A DNA stretch of 64,000 bases from Mangifera indica (GCF_011075055.1 NC_058141.1:12719639-12783638), one strand, 5' to 3'. Counted from the stretch's first letter, positions 39,202 through 53,296 are shown. Numbers and translations are program-made. Notes: generated by a model not told the origin, from the letters alone.

Positions 39202-42200
39202 CGTGCCTCTCCTAGTCGCGTGTCACTTATTCCAACCATATGCCATTAATCTTTTTAACCCATTTTCACCATTTCAGACTCCAATATTTGAATTCCAATT
39301 AGTAACATATACCTGATTACTTACTGTAATTCTTAACATTATATTGAAGCGTAATAAGGGAGGCACGTGCCACGAGAAAAGCGTGACAAAATAGTTTGAG
39401 AAATTATTTTTGATTATTTTGACACATGACCTATTCCCTAAAGATTAGTAAAACTAGTGAAATATTAAAATTTTTAAAATAAAAAATCTGGATTTGAGTT
39501 TCTATCATATTTGTGAAACTTTAACTTACCTAGTACAATGATTGTGGAGTCAATCATTATGTCCTAAGTTTACCTATTTAATAAATACATCTAAGGTAAA
39601 GACTTGAGTTTAAACTTTTTTTACGTTTGTAAAACTTTGAGTTACCTAATATAATAGTTGTATGTCTGATCATTGAGTGTAATGGTTATGAATCTGATTA
39701 CTGTGTCTTGAGTTTTTTTATTTTCCAATAAATACGGATGATCCCAATTATTAAAAAAAAAAAATTCACGTGGCCTCTCAAAATGCAGACACCTTAAAAA
39801 CAGTTTCTTTAATGAGAGAAAGATGAACAAGTAAACAAAACACGCCAGCAGCGTCAGCCCTAGATGGGGTTATTGTTATTGTTTGTATTTCTGTTTGTTT
39901 GATAATGTTCATGAAAAAGCAAAAGGGAAAAAAGGGTTTCGTGTGTGAGAGGATGATGAACAACTCGTAACTTTTTTCTTATTTAAAGCCTTTCTTTTTT
40001 CTGCAGTTATATCAAGTTCTAAGTAATGGACAAAACTTATAACATAATACCAATCGTCATCTTATTTGTATACGTATGCCAGGTGGAGATTAAAGGCTTC
40101 CCCAGATAATTCACTCATACCTCTCTTTCTCTATTTCAGTACTTAGCCCTTCATTTCTACTGATTTCTGCAGTTAATAATGCTAAAGTACTCATGCGCTT
40201 CTTCAGCATGACAACATTCATGGAACTGCAAGCAGAGATTGATTTATATGACTATATGATTAGCTATATTATTTGATATGTGATGAACAAGTAACGCGTG
40301 GAACTCATATATTTGGATTTGAAGACATCTCAGACTCCTCTGATTGAGAAATCTAGCTGGCTGTTTGCATCAGAAACAAGATATGAACGTTTAGTCAATT
40401 AAAAATTCGATTCTAGTGTCGTTTTGGATCCCCACTCAGACCAATATCATTTGATTATTGAGGCAGATGAGGTAATGATAGCAAGCTGGAAAATTGAAAG
40501 AAAAGATGTATTCTGTATCTTGTGGTTGATCCAAATTTGTAGTTCTATTTATGTATAATTTTAATTGCGCGTGAGCTGGATCGCCGAAATTCCTGCAAAA
40601 TTAAATGTTATTAATTAAAAATACATCGTATAAGCTTCCGTACACAACTCTCTAATCCAATCATTTAATTATCAAATTGAATACTCTACTGTTTTTGGAT
40701 TACTGCTGTAAAGTAATATCCCACTTATTAATATATATTACATCATTTTTTACAAACCTTTAATTGGTAGATCCTCTGTCAATCATGTCAACCAAATATT
40801 AGTATTAATATTTTCCTATATGTTGTATGTATTATAAGATATAATAAAATATATATAAATAATGATATATTTTAAAAAAATATATTATATCTTATAATAT
40901 ATATTATATAAGATATATTATTAATATTAATTGATATATTTTTTTAAAATGTGATGATGGAGTAGAAGTGTAAATAAAAAATTTAAAACTTTACAGAATA
41001 ATTGTGATGTTATATGAGATAATGATGTAACAATTAGCATTTTTTATTATTTGATTATTCATGATTGTTAAAATTAAAACGTATTTTATAATATGATACA
41101 GTATGTGATATACTATACAAAAAATTATATTTATACAATCTGATACATAATTTGATTACCATACAACCAATGACTAATAAATAAGTGTTACTTTAGTGCA
41201 TAGCTCAAAGACTAAGCCTCGGATAGGATAGGAAAAACCCTCTTTTAAAAGCCACCAATAGGAAATAGAAAGTTATATGTCTTAACACTTGTAATTTATA
41301 TTAGATAAAAACAATAACAAAACTCATAAATAAATTAACCAAAATTTTATAAGTAAATGTACAAATATAATCCTTAAAAAATGCAATTAGAATGTTGAAA
41401 ATTATCAATTTACCAATGCTTGGTAAAATATCTCTCTCTCTCTTTTTTTGTGTGTGTAATATCATCTATTGATTTATGTTCTTTTATATATAAAACTCTC
41501 GTTTTTATCACTTAAATTACTTGATGTAAAATATTATTATCTCTATGATAAAATAAAAATAACCCTTTATATGTAAAATATCAACCAAAAGACTGTATAT
41601 GTAAAATAACATCTAACCCCTTACAATTTTTTATTATTAAAAACATCATTTCAATCATTTTTTTATTTTGAAATACACTATAAACTTATCGAATAAAAAT
41701 AAAAATAAAAAACACAATCATTAAATAAAAAAAATTTTGAGTTAATATGTGTACAAATGTCTGAACGTAATAAAACTTGTTCCCTTTTTTTGGATTCGCG
41801 ATGTTGGAATTTGAGTGAAAGTGTAAAAATAAAATTTGTAATGTAGGGTTTGGTTGTAATGTTGGTTTGTACAACATATTACTGTTTATATCGAAGGAGG
41901 TGCTCATTTTAGTATTAAATTTTGAGTTTTGATTATATTCATATAACTCTTAAAGATTTGGTCAATTTCATATACACCCCTTTAATTTTGATCAAATAAT
42001 TCATAACCCATTTCAGAGGGGAAGGAAGTCATTTATCATATATCCCAAGTTATCCTCTTAATTTCCATATAATACAATATTGTTTTTTAATCAATAAAAC
42101 TATATATATCTATTTTAAATATACAAGTATAATAAATTTATAAAAAAAATTATAATAAAGATATATTATTTTAAAGATTAATAAATTTAAATAAATATTG

Positions 42201-42685
42201 TATTTTATTGTAATAATAAAAAAATGGTAAACTGTAATTTTATTTAAATGTCTTTATTATATTAAACTAAATTTATTAAGACAAATTTTAATTAAAATTA
42301 TGGTTATATTAATAATTTTTTAATAATTAAAGGGAATAAAATAATCAAAATTTTCATATATTATTTATCAAATCAATTTAATAATAAAAAATTATTAACA
42401 AATTAAATAATAAAAAATCAATAATAAAAAATAAATTACAGTACTTTCATTCATAATTTACATGTTAGAAGATTCATTATTAACAATCATTGTGAGTTCA
42501 GAGGATAACATTGTAATTGTGCAGGAAAATTACAACGTGTGTTAGTGAACTAATATATACTGGATTGGACCTTCGGACATCTTATTTCTGGACCTGCCAA
42601 TTTTAGCGCTCGCTTCAAAGCCCATTGTGCCAATTTTAGGGCTCACTTCGGACAACGTGTGTCTGCCAATTTTACGCAGACAAAC
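39200..42685. other. intergenic AT-rich region
   Basis: No gene was recognised. A near-palindromic AT stretch (TATATTATATCTTATAATAT area) lies at about 40840-40930. The rest is low-complexity AT-rich sequence. Confidence 0.5.
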
Positions 42686-43619
42686 TGAAGAGAATGATGT
42701 TGCAAGCAAAGATGGACTTCATTGAATTTGCTGTTCAGGTGGTTAATTTGTTTTCTATCGTTTCTTTCGGTTATTCTTTCTTCAAATTTGGTTTTCCGAT
42801 TAGTTTCCGGTGAGTTGGAGTGCCGGTCTAAGGTTCCCCGTAATTAGTTCACCAAATAAATAAAAAATTTATCTTAATATCAGTTTGTCGAGTCTTAAAC
42901 TCAGTACCTCCTCGTACTTAGAGATTCTAGGCTAACACTATTCAAGCTATCCTTGGTGATAGAGTGGAGAGTTTGCACATGGACCAAATTAGTTCGTATT
43001 AATCCTAATATATTAATCTAATACATGTATTAAGATTTTTAAGGAGCAGGTGGTATTTGAGTATGCCAAGGACAGACTGTCTTGTTTTTGAGCTTTCATC
43101 CCGGTGCTGCTCTTTTGTTCAGGTATGTTTCTCGACCAATGGAGGGGCAGGAACTCATACAGATGTAAGAAGTGGTTCTTTGGATGAGGCCATTAAGGTG
43201 TGCATGGTTGGTGGCTTGCAAGGGATTGTATCTGATGTAAAAGCTCTCTTTAATACCAGGGGCAATAGCAAGAATCAAAGGGTGCAAGCTTTCTCTTGTA
43301 ACTTGATTTAATTCTAAGAAGTTAAATTTGACGTGGAATTTCGCCAAGTCAAATGACAATACTTGTTTCTGACGTCTGCACAGTGAGGTGGTGTTCTTGA
43401 AACCGAACGTTTAATGGGGGTTGAAGGGTTGATTTTTTTTTCCCTGTTCAAGAGACCACAGAGGCAGTCACAGATTTAACTAGCAATGTAAACGGTGAAG
43501 AAGAGAGCTTGTTTGGAGAGGATGGAAAGATGCTACTAAAAACAAAGCCCCAAATCTCAAAGGATGAACTCTCATTTGTTTTTACAAAGCTTATCCCAGA
43601 ATCGATCCAGTCTAATTGA
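42686..43619 (+). pseudogene. decayed glycerophosphodiester phosphodiesterase (GDPD1-type) gene
   Basis: Scattered coding pieces follow plant GDPD1-3 in order. About 42686-42738 encodes MDFIEFAVQ before a GT donor (family: DFIEFDVQ). 43049 onward encodes VVFEYAKDR followed by an in-frame TGA. Then come STNGGAGTHTDVRSGSLDEA, AIKVCMVGGLQGIVSDVKAL and, after a frameshift, GAIARIKGCKLSL. MGVEGLI and, in a third frame, ETTEAVTDLTS complete it, ending KLIPESIQSN at TGA 43617-43619 (family end: KLIPELIQ). Most of the catalytic TIM-barrel exons between 42738 and 43049 are missing. A GT donor and retained intron-like sequence argue against a processed retrocopy. The intact enzyme hydrolyses glycerophosphodiesters to glycerol-3-phosphate in phosphate scavenging. 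It cannot encode an active enzyme. Confidence 0.8.
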
Positions 43620-44211
43620 AGGCATTAAACACTTACAGATGCGCCCAAAACACTAGTCTTCTTTTTAACAATTCCATTGTAAATGAAAGCCTTTTTTGTT
43701 CATCTGTACTGATTGTAGTCCACTCAAGTATGAACAAGCTGTTACTTAAAGACTTTTCATGTTTTGGTAAGTTTGTAATGTATTTACTAAGAAGTAATGC
43801 AGAAAAATAAAATCTTTCAGGATTGTTAATTTCTGTTGCAGGGGCTATTGAATTAAGCTCAGCTTCGAAACGAAAAATGATGATGCATCCTGCTTCTCAT
43901 GAAGTGTCGATCTGAAATACTCTTTTAACAGCGGCATCTGTACATTTCCTTGGATATCAATAATGCTATGGCTTGGTCTTAGGCCCAAAAGGGAATGTCA
44001 CTGGACCGTAGATTGGTTTAGGCCCATCTATTGAAGTTCTTACATACTTGAGCCCATCCCAAATACCAGTACAAATCCAACAGAAAAACGAAGGGGCATA
44101 AATTCAACCGTAAAGTCGGGAATTCTTTATTGACACTTGTAAAGAAAGTAGGAACTCTGCAGGTACCCGTGTTGGAGCAACGAAAGAAAAGTTGTAGAGT
44201 TGCATTTTTTA

Positions 44212-44806
44212 GGGAAGAGGACAATTTCCCACCCAAATTTTGTTGAAATGATAAATATATACCTACAGCAAATGATAAATATATACTTATAGCTCGTAAC
44301 CTAAGTATGACAATCATCATCCAAATTTAGACAACAAGTATCATCAAAATCTAGTTTTTGTTTTGTCATCCAGATCTACACTATCTGGATAAAGGAGCAT
44401 CGTCTAGAGATTTGGATGACGAGAGAGTACGCTCTCTCATCCAGATCTCAGGATGATGGAGAGTCAGCCATTCTGGATGACATTCATCGTTTAACCTTTA
44501 ATCACGTCGGTCACTGGTGATTGGAGGGAGGGTAAAAATAAAATTAGGGATTTGGGGTCGGAGGAGGGGGGAGTCACTTTTCAATGTTCAGATATGAGAG
44601 TTAAATATTAATTTTTTAAAATCTGAAAGAGAAAATGAGATAAAATTATATATTTTTAATATTATTGTTAAATAACAATTTTACCTTTGTATTTAATGAA
44701 AAAGTTAACAGTAGTTTAGAAATGGGTAGACATTTGAATTTTTTATCTGTTATGGGTATATTTTTTAGATTGAGTTAAAATTTGGATGAGACATAGTCCT
44801 TTGTCC
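44212..44806. mobile_element. MULE-type foldback element with perfect 9-bp duplication
   Basis: A 595-bp element. Left end GGGAAGAGGACAATTTCCCA, right end read inward GGACAAAGGACTATGTCTC. The identical 9-mer CATTTTTTA flanks both sides (44203-44211 and 44807-44815). A two-copy 24-bp tandem repeat (AAATGATAAATATATAC) lies just inside the left end at 44246-44292. Confidence 0.82.
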
Positions 44807-47798
44807 CATTTTTTAATAGCAAAGGCACAGATAATAAAGTGGCTACATATTACATGAAAAAAAGGCTGGAATAAAGTAAAAAGACAGATGCAATATGCTT
44901 CTCGGGACAGAATTTGCAGCTTGTAAGTTTTGAAGAAGAAGGGAAGTTACAGAACAAGAACAAGAACATTGTAGCTTTGTGTGATACAGCTTTGGATTCC
45001 AAGCTGGTGAAAGCAGATTTCCCACTTCACACTTATTCTCTACTATGTAAATTCCATATACGATTATACGTAGAAGCATCAAAATCTAACGATGGATTAG
45101 TCAGTAATGAAGAGATTAAGATACAATTCTGGTAGGCAGCCGTAAGTCTAGAAGAAAATAATTACTTGTAATTTGAAGACCGTCTCATTTTGACAAATTG
45201 TGTTTTGAGGTTGAAGAATATCACACGCATACTCTTTGTTATTTTGAGTCAATTATGGAACGGATGGCACAGACGGTTGTCAGCCAGCCTAAGCTGAAAT
45301 TAGTAAACCCATTGAAATAATTAGCCTGGAAGAAAAGATTTTATTGGATTGGCAAATTGCTTGCCGGATTGGACCCGACAGTTGCCAAAGTGAATGAAAA
45401 TCAAATAAATGTCTGAGGCCTTGCGGGCACGGGTCTTATTGGAAAAAGGGTTTGCGTAGTAAAGTAAAGCAGGTTACTTGTATAAATTATAAGACAGCAA
45501 TCGGCTACATCATCTGCAAGTTGCGGTGTTAGTCTAAAGTTTTAATGATGTTTTCAGATTTCCTAAAATAATGACTTGCCTTTATTTGAAGAAAGAGGAG
45601 CTACCTGTTTTTGTGTTAACTGTTGTGTACTGAAATGTTGACAAATCTTGCTTTAAATTGAAGAAATCATGCTGATATTTTTTCATATTCTACTGATAAA
45701 TCCATGAAAAAAGATTTGGCTTGTTAAAGGCAAAGGAATGAATGATTAAATAGCACTAGGGTCAACTTTGACATCTATGGTCACTTTTGATTTTCTCTTC
45801 TAATTGGGTTTTTCATATTTAAAATACAATAAATCATAGAAAATAATAATAAAGTATTTCATGAATTGATGCATAAGTGGGCGATATGACTGGGTGATAT
45901 ACATATTATATGATTCCTTGTGAGGATTTTTTTTTTTCCACTTTAAGTTTTAAACCTTATCGAGTCAAATTGAAAATATACAATTTGAATATATTAAAAT
46001 AATTTACTTTTAAATATATATTATTTAATAAAATTAATTAAATAATAGTTCTCTAGAATATAATATAAACATGTAAAAAAATTACAAAATAAATATGAAA
46101 AATACAAGTTATACATATAATTATTTATTAAAAAATTTTATCAAATATAATTATATATATGTATTTAAAAAAATATAATTTACGATTTTGTTAATTATTT
46201 TTTAAAAATTTATTAACTTAAACTAAATTATTTTATAAATCAAACTAAATTTAACTATAATTTAAATAATTTAATTTAATTTTATAATTTGAATCAAATT
46301 ATACGTACTACTATTTAGATACCCAATTCTTTATTATTATTATTTTATAATATCAGAATCATAGTCACAGTGAACAAGGAAAGTAACCACATGACAGATC
46401 ATGTATGATAAATAAATGATTGAAATAAAGAATTCCAGCACTATTTCAACATCATTTGTCTATTTACTAGTACTTAGTAATTAAATTAAGGCTTGATTAG
46501 GTAATTATGTTTGTCTTAAAGGCAATCTGAATGCTTTTTTTATCACTTTTATGGTTGAGAAGCCATGGCAGCCCCTTTATGTGGATGCCAAACTCATAAT
46601 TTGAATTGAAAATATATATTTATTATTGAGAAAAATTACCCATGTCAAATGAAACCCGCCCCATTTCTTGAAAAAATGGGACGCTTCTCAGCAAACCATG
46701 ACCAAATTATTAAAATAAGAAAAATGACCCAAACTCAATACCAAACTAAAAAGGTCATTATTAGAAAAAAAAAAAGAATGGTTAAAATTATAAAACAATA
46801 AATTTATATTTATTTATTTTAAATATATAAATAAATACGTTATTACATATTTAAATAATTTTAAATTAAAAATAAAATAATATATATAAATATATATATT
46901 TGTATATTTAAAATAGGTATAACATTTTATATTTTACTCAAAAAACAATAATTGCGGCCTTTGACGTTGCTCTCTTACTCCTTAAAACCCTCTCCTACAC
47001 CCACACGCAAACTCCTTTTGACTCTCGACAATTTATTTAAATATAATATAATGAAACAAAAATGAAATGAAATGCAAAAAATTCTGAGCCCCAATTAGGG
47101 TTATCATTTAATTATTCTTTTCAATTTAGTCCCTGAGATTTTGATAATTTTTAAAGAAGGAGTTGCCCTTTTCCATACGGAATCAGCCTACGTCTTTTGT
47201 CAATGTTTGAGGCTCCTGCTCAACTAAGTCTTAACTGTCCCACGTTACCCTCCACTTTACTTTTTTGTCCCTTATGCCATTAACTTTCAAGCAGCTTAAG
47301 GAACAAGTCTTTTTCTTTAATAAAAGAAATATATAATAATTGGGATTATATCCACAGGTTTAAAGTTTAAAGGGCTTATGAAAAGCTGCAAAAAGTGCAA
47401 ATTTACATGTTATATGACAGAAAATTCAGAGCTAATACTACCAAAAAATGGGTATATAAAAGCAAAGAACAAGTAGCAAATAGCAATGTCAAAGGGGCAA
47501 ATGTGTCTTTTCGAAAGAGATTCTCATAGACGATTTCTCCTAAAACTCGCCATCTGACCCCGATATAGTGAGACAAGAAGATTGAGAAAATCTTTACATG
47601 GGGCATTGTTTGAAGCTGGCGTTTTTGTCAGTTACCCCGAGTCGGACGGGGTTGCTCGTCGTTTTGGAGGCAAGTAGGTCCCGTCCTTATCTCTCACCAG
47701 GCCAAACCCACTTTTAAATGACAATAATGCCCCTATTTTTTTTTTTAACAAATATATAATTAAAGTCTAGAATTCAATATCTTTCAGAGTTCTTTTTC

Positions 47799-48035
47799 GG
47801 CTAAAAAGACTTTTTCCCACCTAGGGTTAGATGAATTCTCACACTAATATTCATTAATTTTTAAAAATTTATTATTATATTATAATTTACTGTTAATATT
47901 AAAGATAAAATTACTATTTAATTTTAAATATTAAAATTTTATTATATTTATTATATTTAAAAATCTAATAATTTTTCTTAATCTAAAATTTGAAAATTAA
48001 TAATTTTTTTATAAAGTTTCAAACATTAAGGAAAA
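47799..48035. mobile_element. MULE-type foldback element, left arm only
   Basis: Begins GGCTAAAAAGACTTTTTCCCA and continues with the AT-rich arm sequence seen in the complete elements. No inverted right arm was found before unrelated sequence resumes. The right limit is approximate. Confidence 0.55.
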
Positions 48036-48721
48036 ATAGAATTGAGAATTTTGTATACGCATGTTATCCAACCCATATTATTTTTCTTATTAAACAATTC
48101 TATGTCTTACATTAAATATATATTTAATTTTTTTAGTTATAAGATTTTTCTTTTTCAACAACTAACCTTTCATATATGGTTGTTACATAAATTAAATATT
48201 ATTATTTTTTTAAAATTATTTTGGGTGATAAACATTCAGGAATTTATGCAAGTATAGATTAATAGAAATAATTTTGAAATAATTAAGATTCTTCCTCCTC
48301 CGTTGTTTTTATATATGGGCAACTCTCCATTCGAAATTAAAATATTAGCCTATGCTTCTCCATTTATTGTATCATATCATAACATTTTCATTGCTTTTTA
48401 TGACATCCAATTCTAAGAACAAAATCTAACCACCAATATTCCACGCTACACATAAGAATCCAAGTTTATTTCAATTTTTAAAAGTTGAGTATTATATCAA
48501 AGCTATCATATACTATACATTGTTTATACAAATACCAATGTCTCACGAAATTATATACATTACATGTTAGTTGTCAAAAATGCTCATTCAATTTTGTTAT
48601 AAGAAGAGAAATATTAAAAAACATGTGACAATCTAACTAAAATACTTTTTTTTTAAAGAAAAATTGAACCCATGTCGTATGCAATCTAATAATTTATAAT
48701 ATCCTAATGTTATTATTGAAA

Positions 48722-49469
48722 GGCCAAAGGACTATTTCCCACCCAAGGTATGCGCATTTCCCAAGTTTCCCTCTGTTAACTTTAAAAATCTCATTTACCC
48801 ACCCGTGCATGGTTAAACCTAACGGTTTCAAGGGTAAAATCATCATTTTGTTTGTATTATAAAAAATAAACTTAAATTTGATTTAATTTTCCCCCTTAAA
48901 CCTTAAAAACTAACAATTTTCTCCAATTCAAGTTTTAAAAAATGGTATTTCCCCCTAGGATTTTCAATTTTTCAGATTCAATTTTTCGGTTCCGTTTCTT
49001 CCTCTCCGACAACCTCCAGCGATGGCTCTTCCTCTCCGACATAGTCTTCTTCCAATGGCTCTCCTGGGAGTGGTTATCGACGACGATGAGGAGTCTTCGT
49101 CGTTGACAAAGACGACTTGTTTTCTTCTCGACGAAGATAACTTGTCTTCATCGATGACCGCTCCCAAGAGAGCCACCGAAAGAAGACCGTGCCGGAGAGG
49201 AAGAATCGTCACCTGGAGGTCGTTGGAGAGGAAGAAACGACATCAAAAAATTGAATCTGAAAACTAGAAACCCTAGGGGGGAAAATACTATTTTTTAAAA
49301 CTTGGGTTGGACTGAAATTATTAGTTTTTAAGGTTTAGGGAGAAAAATGATATAACTAAGGGACTCAGTTAATTTTAATAGTCTATAGGTGGGTAAATAA
49401 GATTTTCAAAGTTAATGAGAAAAAATTTGAGAAATACGCATACTTTGGGTGGGAAATAGTCCTTTGGCC
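48722..49469. mobile_element. MULE-type foldback element, best preserved copy
   Basis: A 748-bp element with ends GGCCAAAGGACTATTTCCC on both sides in inverted orientation; the first 38 bases of each end differ at only a couple of positions. The identical 9-mer TTATTGAAA flanks it (48713-48721 and 49470-49478). The GC-richer core is itself a near palindrome, so similar open frames run on both strands (LPLRH..LL..ALLG.VID). It encodes no transposase. Confidence 0.92.
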
Positions 49470-50316
49470 TTATTGAAATATCAAATTTATATTTTATGGT
49501 ATTGGGTGGTGTGAGAATCTAGCAGTATAATTTTATGGGAATTAACTTGAACTCTCCTCAACCTTTGTCAAGTTTTGTAGGAGAGGGGAATTGTTATTGA
49601 AAATGGAAGTTTTGTTAATGAAATTTCCATATTTTAATTTTAAGATTAAAATAGTTTTAGCGTGTGAAATAAAGTAAGGTTAAAAATGGGAATAGAAATC
49701 GTCAGTTGAGATTCAGTGAAACTGCAGACATTTCGTGAAAGTGTTGTTGAATCCTAAAACAAGCAACTAACAACATCATTTGTTCAGGGTTACTTCCGTA
49801 CTTTCATTTTAATTTTCAAGAAAAGCTTTCGTGACCTACAGCTGTGACCATGACAAATGGTGACTTCACCCTTACGAGCCATCAAAGAGCCACTCTAGTC
49901 CGTCTCTTTCTAACCAAATCCCCAAATTACCCCCCATCTCGTATTTCTTGCAGACCCATCTTGCGTGCCAGGACTAAATTACCCCTCCCACCCTCCAACT
50001 TCTTGTTATATTTTTAAATGATAAGGGTAAAATAGTAATTTAAGGAGGAACGGACACATAAAGAAATAAAAAAAGAAAGTGAAAACAGAATAAAAAGGAG
50101 AGCTTTAACAGCTGCGGTTATTCCCATACTCAGCTAAGCTGAAAGACCAAAAGCATTCGGTTTCGTTTCAATAAAAAAGTTTTAACCTTTTCCCAGAGAC
50201 ACAAATTCACTGCTTAAACGTATTGTTAATAATAATGTGGCGTCAAAGATTAAAGGAGTTTGAGTCTTTTTTACGCCAAATGGGTCGTCCTTGTTTATTC
50301 CCTCTCTGCTTCGCAA

Positions 50317-50323
50317 TATAAAG
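50317..50323 (+). promoter_or_regulatory. candidate TATA box of the NAC gene
   Basis: TATAAAG followed by a pyrimidine-rich stretch, about 270 bp before the NAC start codon. This would give a 5' UTR of roughly 240 bases. Confidence 0.5.
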
Positions 50324-50591
50324 AACCCACCCTTTTCCCTCTCAATATGCCAACCAACCTCTTCACCTTCTAGCTTTCTTTCCTCCTTGTTCTTGTTTGA
50401 TTGATTATGTTTATTCCCTGTCTTTAATTTACTTTGAGGGTACGTGTATTGGAACCTTTTATCTCTTGCTTTGGATTCTGCCTCAATTGGATTTCAACAC
50501 TTTGAACTGGCGGCTGCTGTGTTGCTGCTACAACTGCAACTACAAGGGCTTTCTTAATTTCTTGCTTTAATTTGTGTGTGTTTTTTTGAAG

Positions 50592-51543
50592 ATGGAAAAG
50601 ATTAATTTTGTTAAGAATGGAGTTTTAAGATTGCCACCGGGGTTCCGTTTTCATCCCACTGATGAAGAGTTGGTTGTTCAATACTTGAAGCGCAAGGTTT
50701 TCGCTTTCCCCTTGCCTGCCTCTATAATTCCTGAAGTCGATGTTTGCAAGTCTGATCCTTGGGATTTACCAGGTTAGTGAATTTACATGCGTAATTAGCA
50801 TCTTTAGTTTGGCTTATAGATAAACAAAGTTGTTTGATTTTGGTACACGGGGTCCGTGTGTTCAGGTGATTTGAAGCAAGAGAGGTACTTTTTTACCACA
50901 AGGGAAGCAAAATACCCAAATGGAAACAGATCCAACAGAGCTACTGGCTCTGGTTATTGGAAGGCCACTGGACTTGACAGGAAAATTGTAACTTCCAGGG
51001 GCAACCAAATTGTGGGCATGAAGAAAACTTTGGTTTTTTATAGCGGAAAGCCACCACATGGCTCTAGAACTGATTGGGTTATGCATGAATATAGGCTTGT
51101 TACTTCAGAGACTACTCAAAATAAAAACTCAATCCAGGTGGGTTTTCAATCTCACAAGTCCTGCGATTCATAATTAATTCAACAGATTGCAAGTTACAGA
51201 CTTTCAAGTTATGCTTCATTTGGTCATTTAATGATTTTAATTAAAATATGCGCAGAGCCCTGTGATGACAGTTGAAAATTGGGTCCTATGTCGGATATTC
51301 TTGAAGAAAAGGAGTGCTAAAAATGAGGATGCGGAAACTTGCAATGTTAATGGAGGTCGTAAATTGAGGACCAGCAAGCCAGTTTTCTATGATTTCATGA
51401 GAAAAGAGAGAGCTGACTTGAATCTGGCTCCTACTTCCTCTTCTTCTGGAACAAGTGGAATCACTGAAATTTCTTCAAGTGAATCAGATGATCACGAAGA
51501 AAGTAGTTGCAATAGCTTCCCTTGTTTCAGAAGAAAACAGTAA
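50592..51543 (+). CDS. NAC083: NAC transcription factor, NAC083/VNI2 type
   Basis: Exons 50592-50772, 50866-51137 and 51256-51543 encode 246 residues, with the three-exon structure usual for NAC genes. Subdomain A is [19 protein letters not shown] (from residue 14). [32 protein letters not shown] and [20 protein letters not shown] form the DNA-binding and dimer core, ending at [10 protein letters not shown]. The C-terminal part has [14 protein letters not shown] and SSCNSF, shared with Arabidopsis VNI2 (AT5G13180). VNI2 interacts with VND7 to repress xylem vessel formation and links ABA and salt signals to leaf senescence. It acts in the nucleus. The frame and splice sites are intact. Confidence 0.94.
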
Positions 51544-53291
51544 ACAAATTATAAATTATAATTTCCCTCTTTAGTTGCTGTACCAGTAATTGTTGATCTG
51601 AAGATTAGAAAATCAGAATAACCCTTTAGCAATCTAATGTTTGGTCATTTAAGTCTCACCTCTGTTTTCTCAGATTATCACTTTACAGAATGAGATACCA
51701 ATGAAAGAAAAGCCAAAACAAAAAATCGGCATTAGTTGTTATCAGTAATATAATTTCCAGCATTTCCTTATACTCTGATGTCTCCCCTTTCCGTTGGGTT
51801 TATCATGCAGAGCCGATATGATACTAAAAGGCAAAATTTTTGAAGGAATAGAATTGGAAGAAAGACAATAGAGAAAGGAAAAGAAAAACAAAGATAGAAA
51901 AAAGAAGGTGAAAGTTTTGAAAGAGAAGGCGTATGTATATATGCCTAGTCTTTAACTTGTAAAAGAGAAGTCTTTTAGGAGGAGCACACGAATGAGCATA
52001 TAATATTGGCAAAATCAGCTTTGCATCTAGCAAAACGCAACAATTTTACACCAAAGAAATCCAATTCTTTGATACTATAATATGTATCAAAACTAAAATG
52101 GAATCTCCAAGAAACATAAGCCTCCTGCTCCAAGTCAAAATCTTCATATACACTCTACAACACTGACAAATGGGTTCAGAGGAACAAACATTCTTCACAT
52201 ATTTTCTACAACATTGGTTACAATGGTCCTCCTCTTCATCTAACAAAATACAAATATATTGGGAGGGTAGGTGTGTTGATATAGGAACTTTAGGGCAACC
52301 TAAAATTTGTGAAATTTACAAGACCAGTTGGTGAAAGTTTAGAGCTAGAAGAAATCAACTCTGGGGATTGGCAGCATTTGAAAATGGATGCTATGACTTT
52401 TCAAAATTTTAAGATTGCTTGTACAACCCTGCAAGATTATTAAGTTGTCACTATGCTGTCAAAGAAGGTAATAATTTAAATGGTCTAAGTTACTTGTAGT
52501 ACAAGGAAGCTCACCATTTTTTACTTTTATATCCGTTCAAATGAAAACAGAGGGGTTCAGGATTCTCTTCCCTTTTCCCCCCTCTAATTATTCAACTAAC
52601 TCTGAAATTTGAACTCGGAAATAAGTTAATAAATACAACAATAAAATTATATATATTTATTTTAAATATATAAATATATATATTTAATATATAATATTAA
52701 ATATTTAAATAATTTTTAATTAAATATAAGATAACGTTTAATCATTTGATAATATATCATATATATTTATATATATTTTTAAAAATAAATATATATAATA
52801 TTATTTTAAATATAAATTGATAATCAAACCCGTGTCAAACATGCAAGGGCCAGTACCCAGTTGACTCAAAGGACGAAAATTGATAATCATAATAAAAAAA
52901 AAAAAATCCATTCAATTGATTATAAAAAAGTAATAAAAACGAAACTTGTAAGGTGGGTTGTCAGCTGAGAAAATAAAATGATATCATATTAATATGCAAA
53001 TGCAAGACGGTTGGGTCACAAGGCGTCTAGATGATGCCAAGTGGATTCCCGACAGACAAGGGACGGCATATAATTTGTTTGTTAATATTTGATTAAGAGT
53101 TTTAATTGTCCTTAAGTGAGAGTTAATATTAGCCTGCCAGTGGAAAACAAATAAATAAATAAGCCGACTACATAGATAGACAGATAGAGAGTTCCTTGCG
53201 ACAGTGGCTTACAATTATTTACCAAATGTTGGCTGTTGGACTTCTCTACGTCACTTTTTCTTTCATAAAAAATAATAAACATATATAAATA

Positions 53292-53296
<5 letters not shown>

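Larger units (their letters stand above)
43620..50316. other. intergenic region with foldback elements
   Basis: No functional gene was recognised in 6.7 kb. It includes foldback elements at 44212-44806 and 48722-49469 and one arm at 47799. A small open frame near 44.9-45.1 kb has no match. The 45.9-46.9 kb stretch is nearly pure AT-rich sequence. Confidence 0.5.

Noticed and set aside
44843..45135. Open frames near 45 kb
   Set aside because: No family match and no exon signals; opposite-strand frames are equally open.
43620..50591. tRNA or other structural RNA genes
   Set aside because: I looked for cloverleaf-like segments with A and B boxes here and elsewhere and saw none; a covariance-model scan would be decisive.
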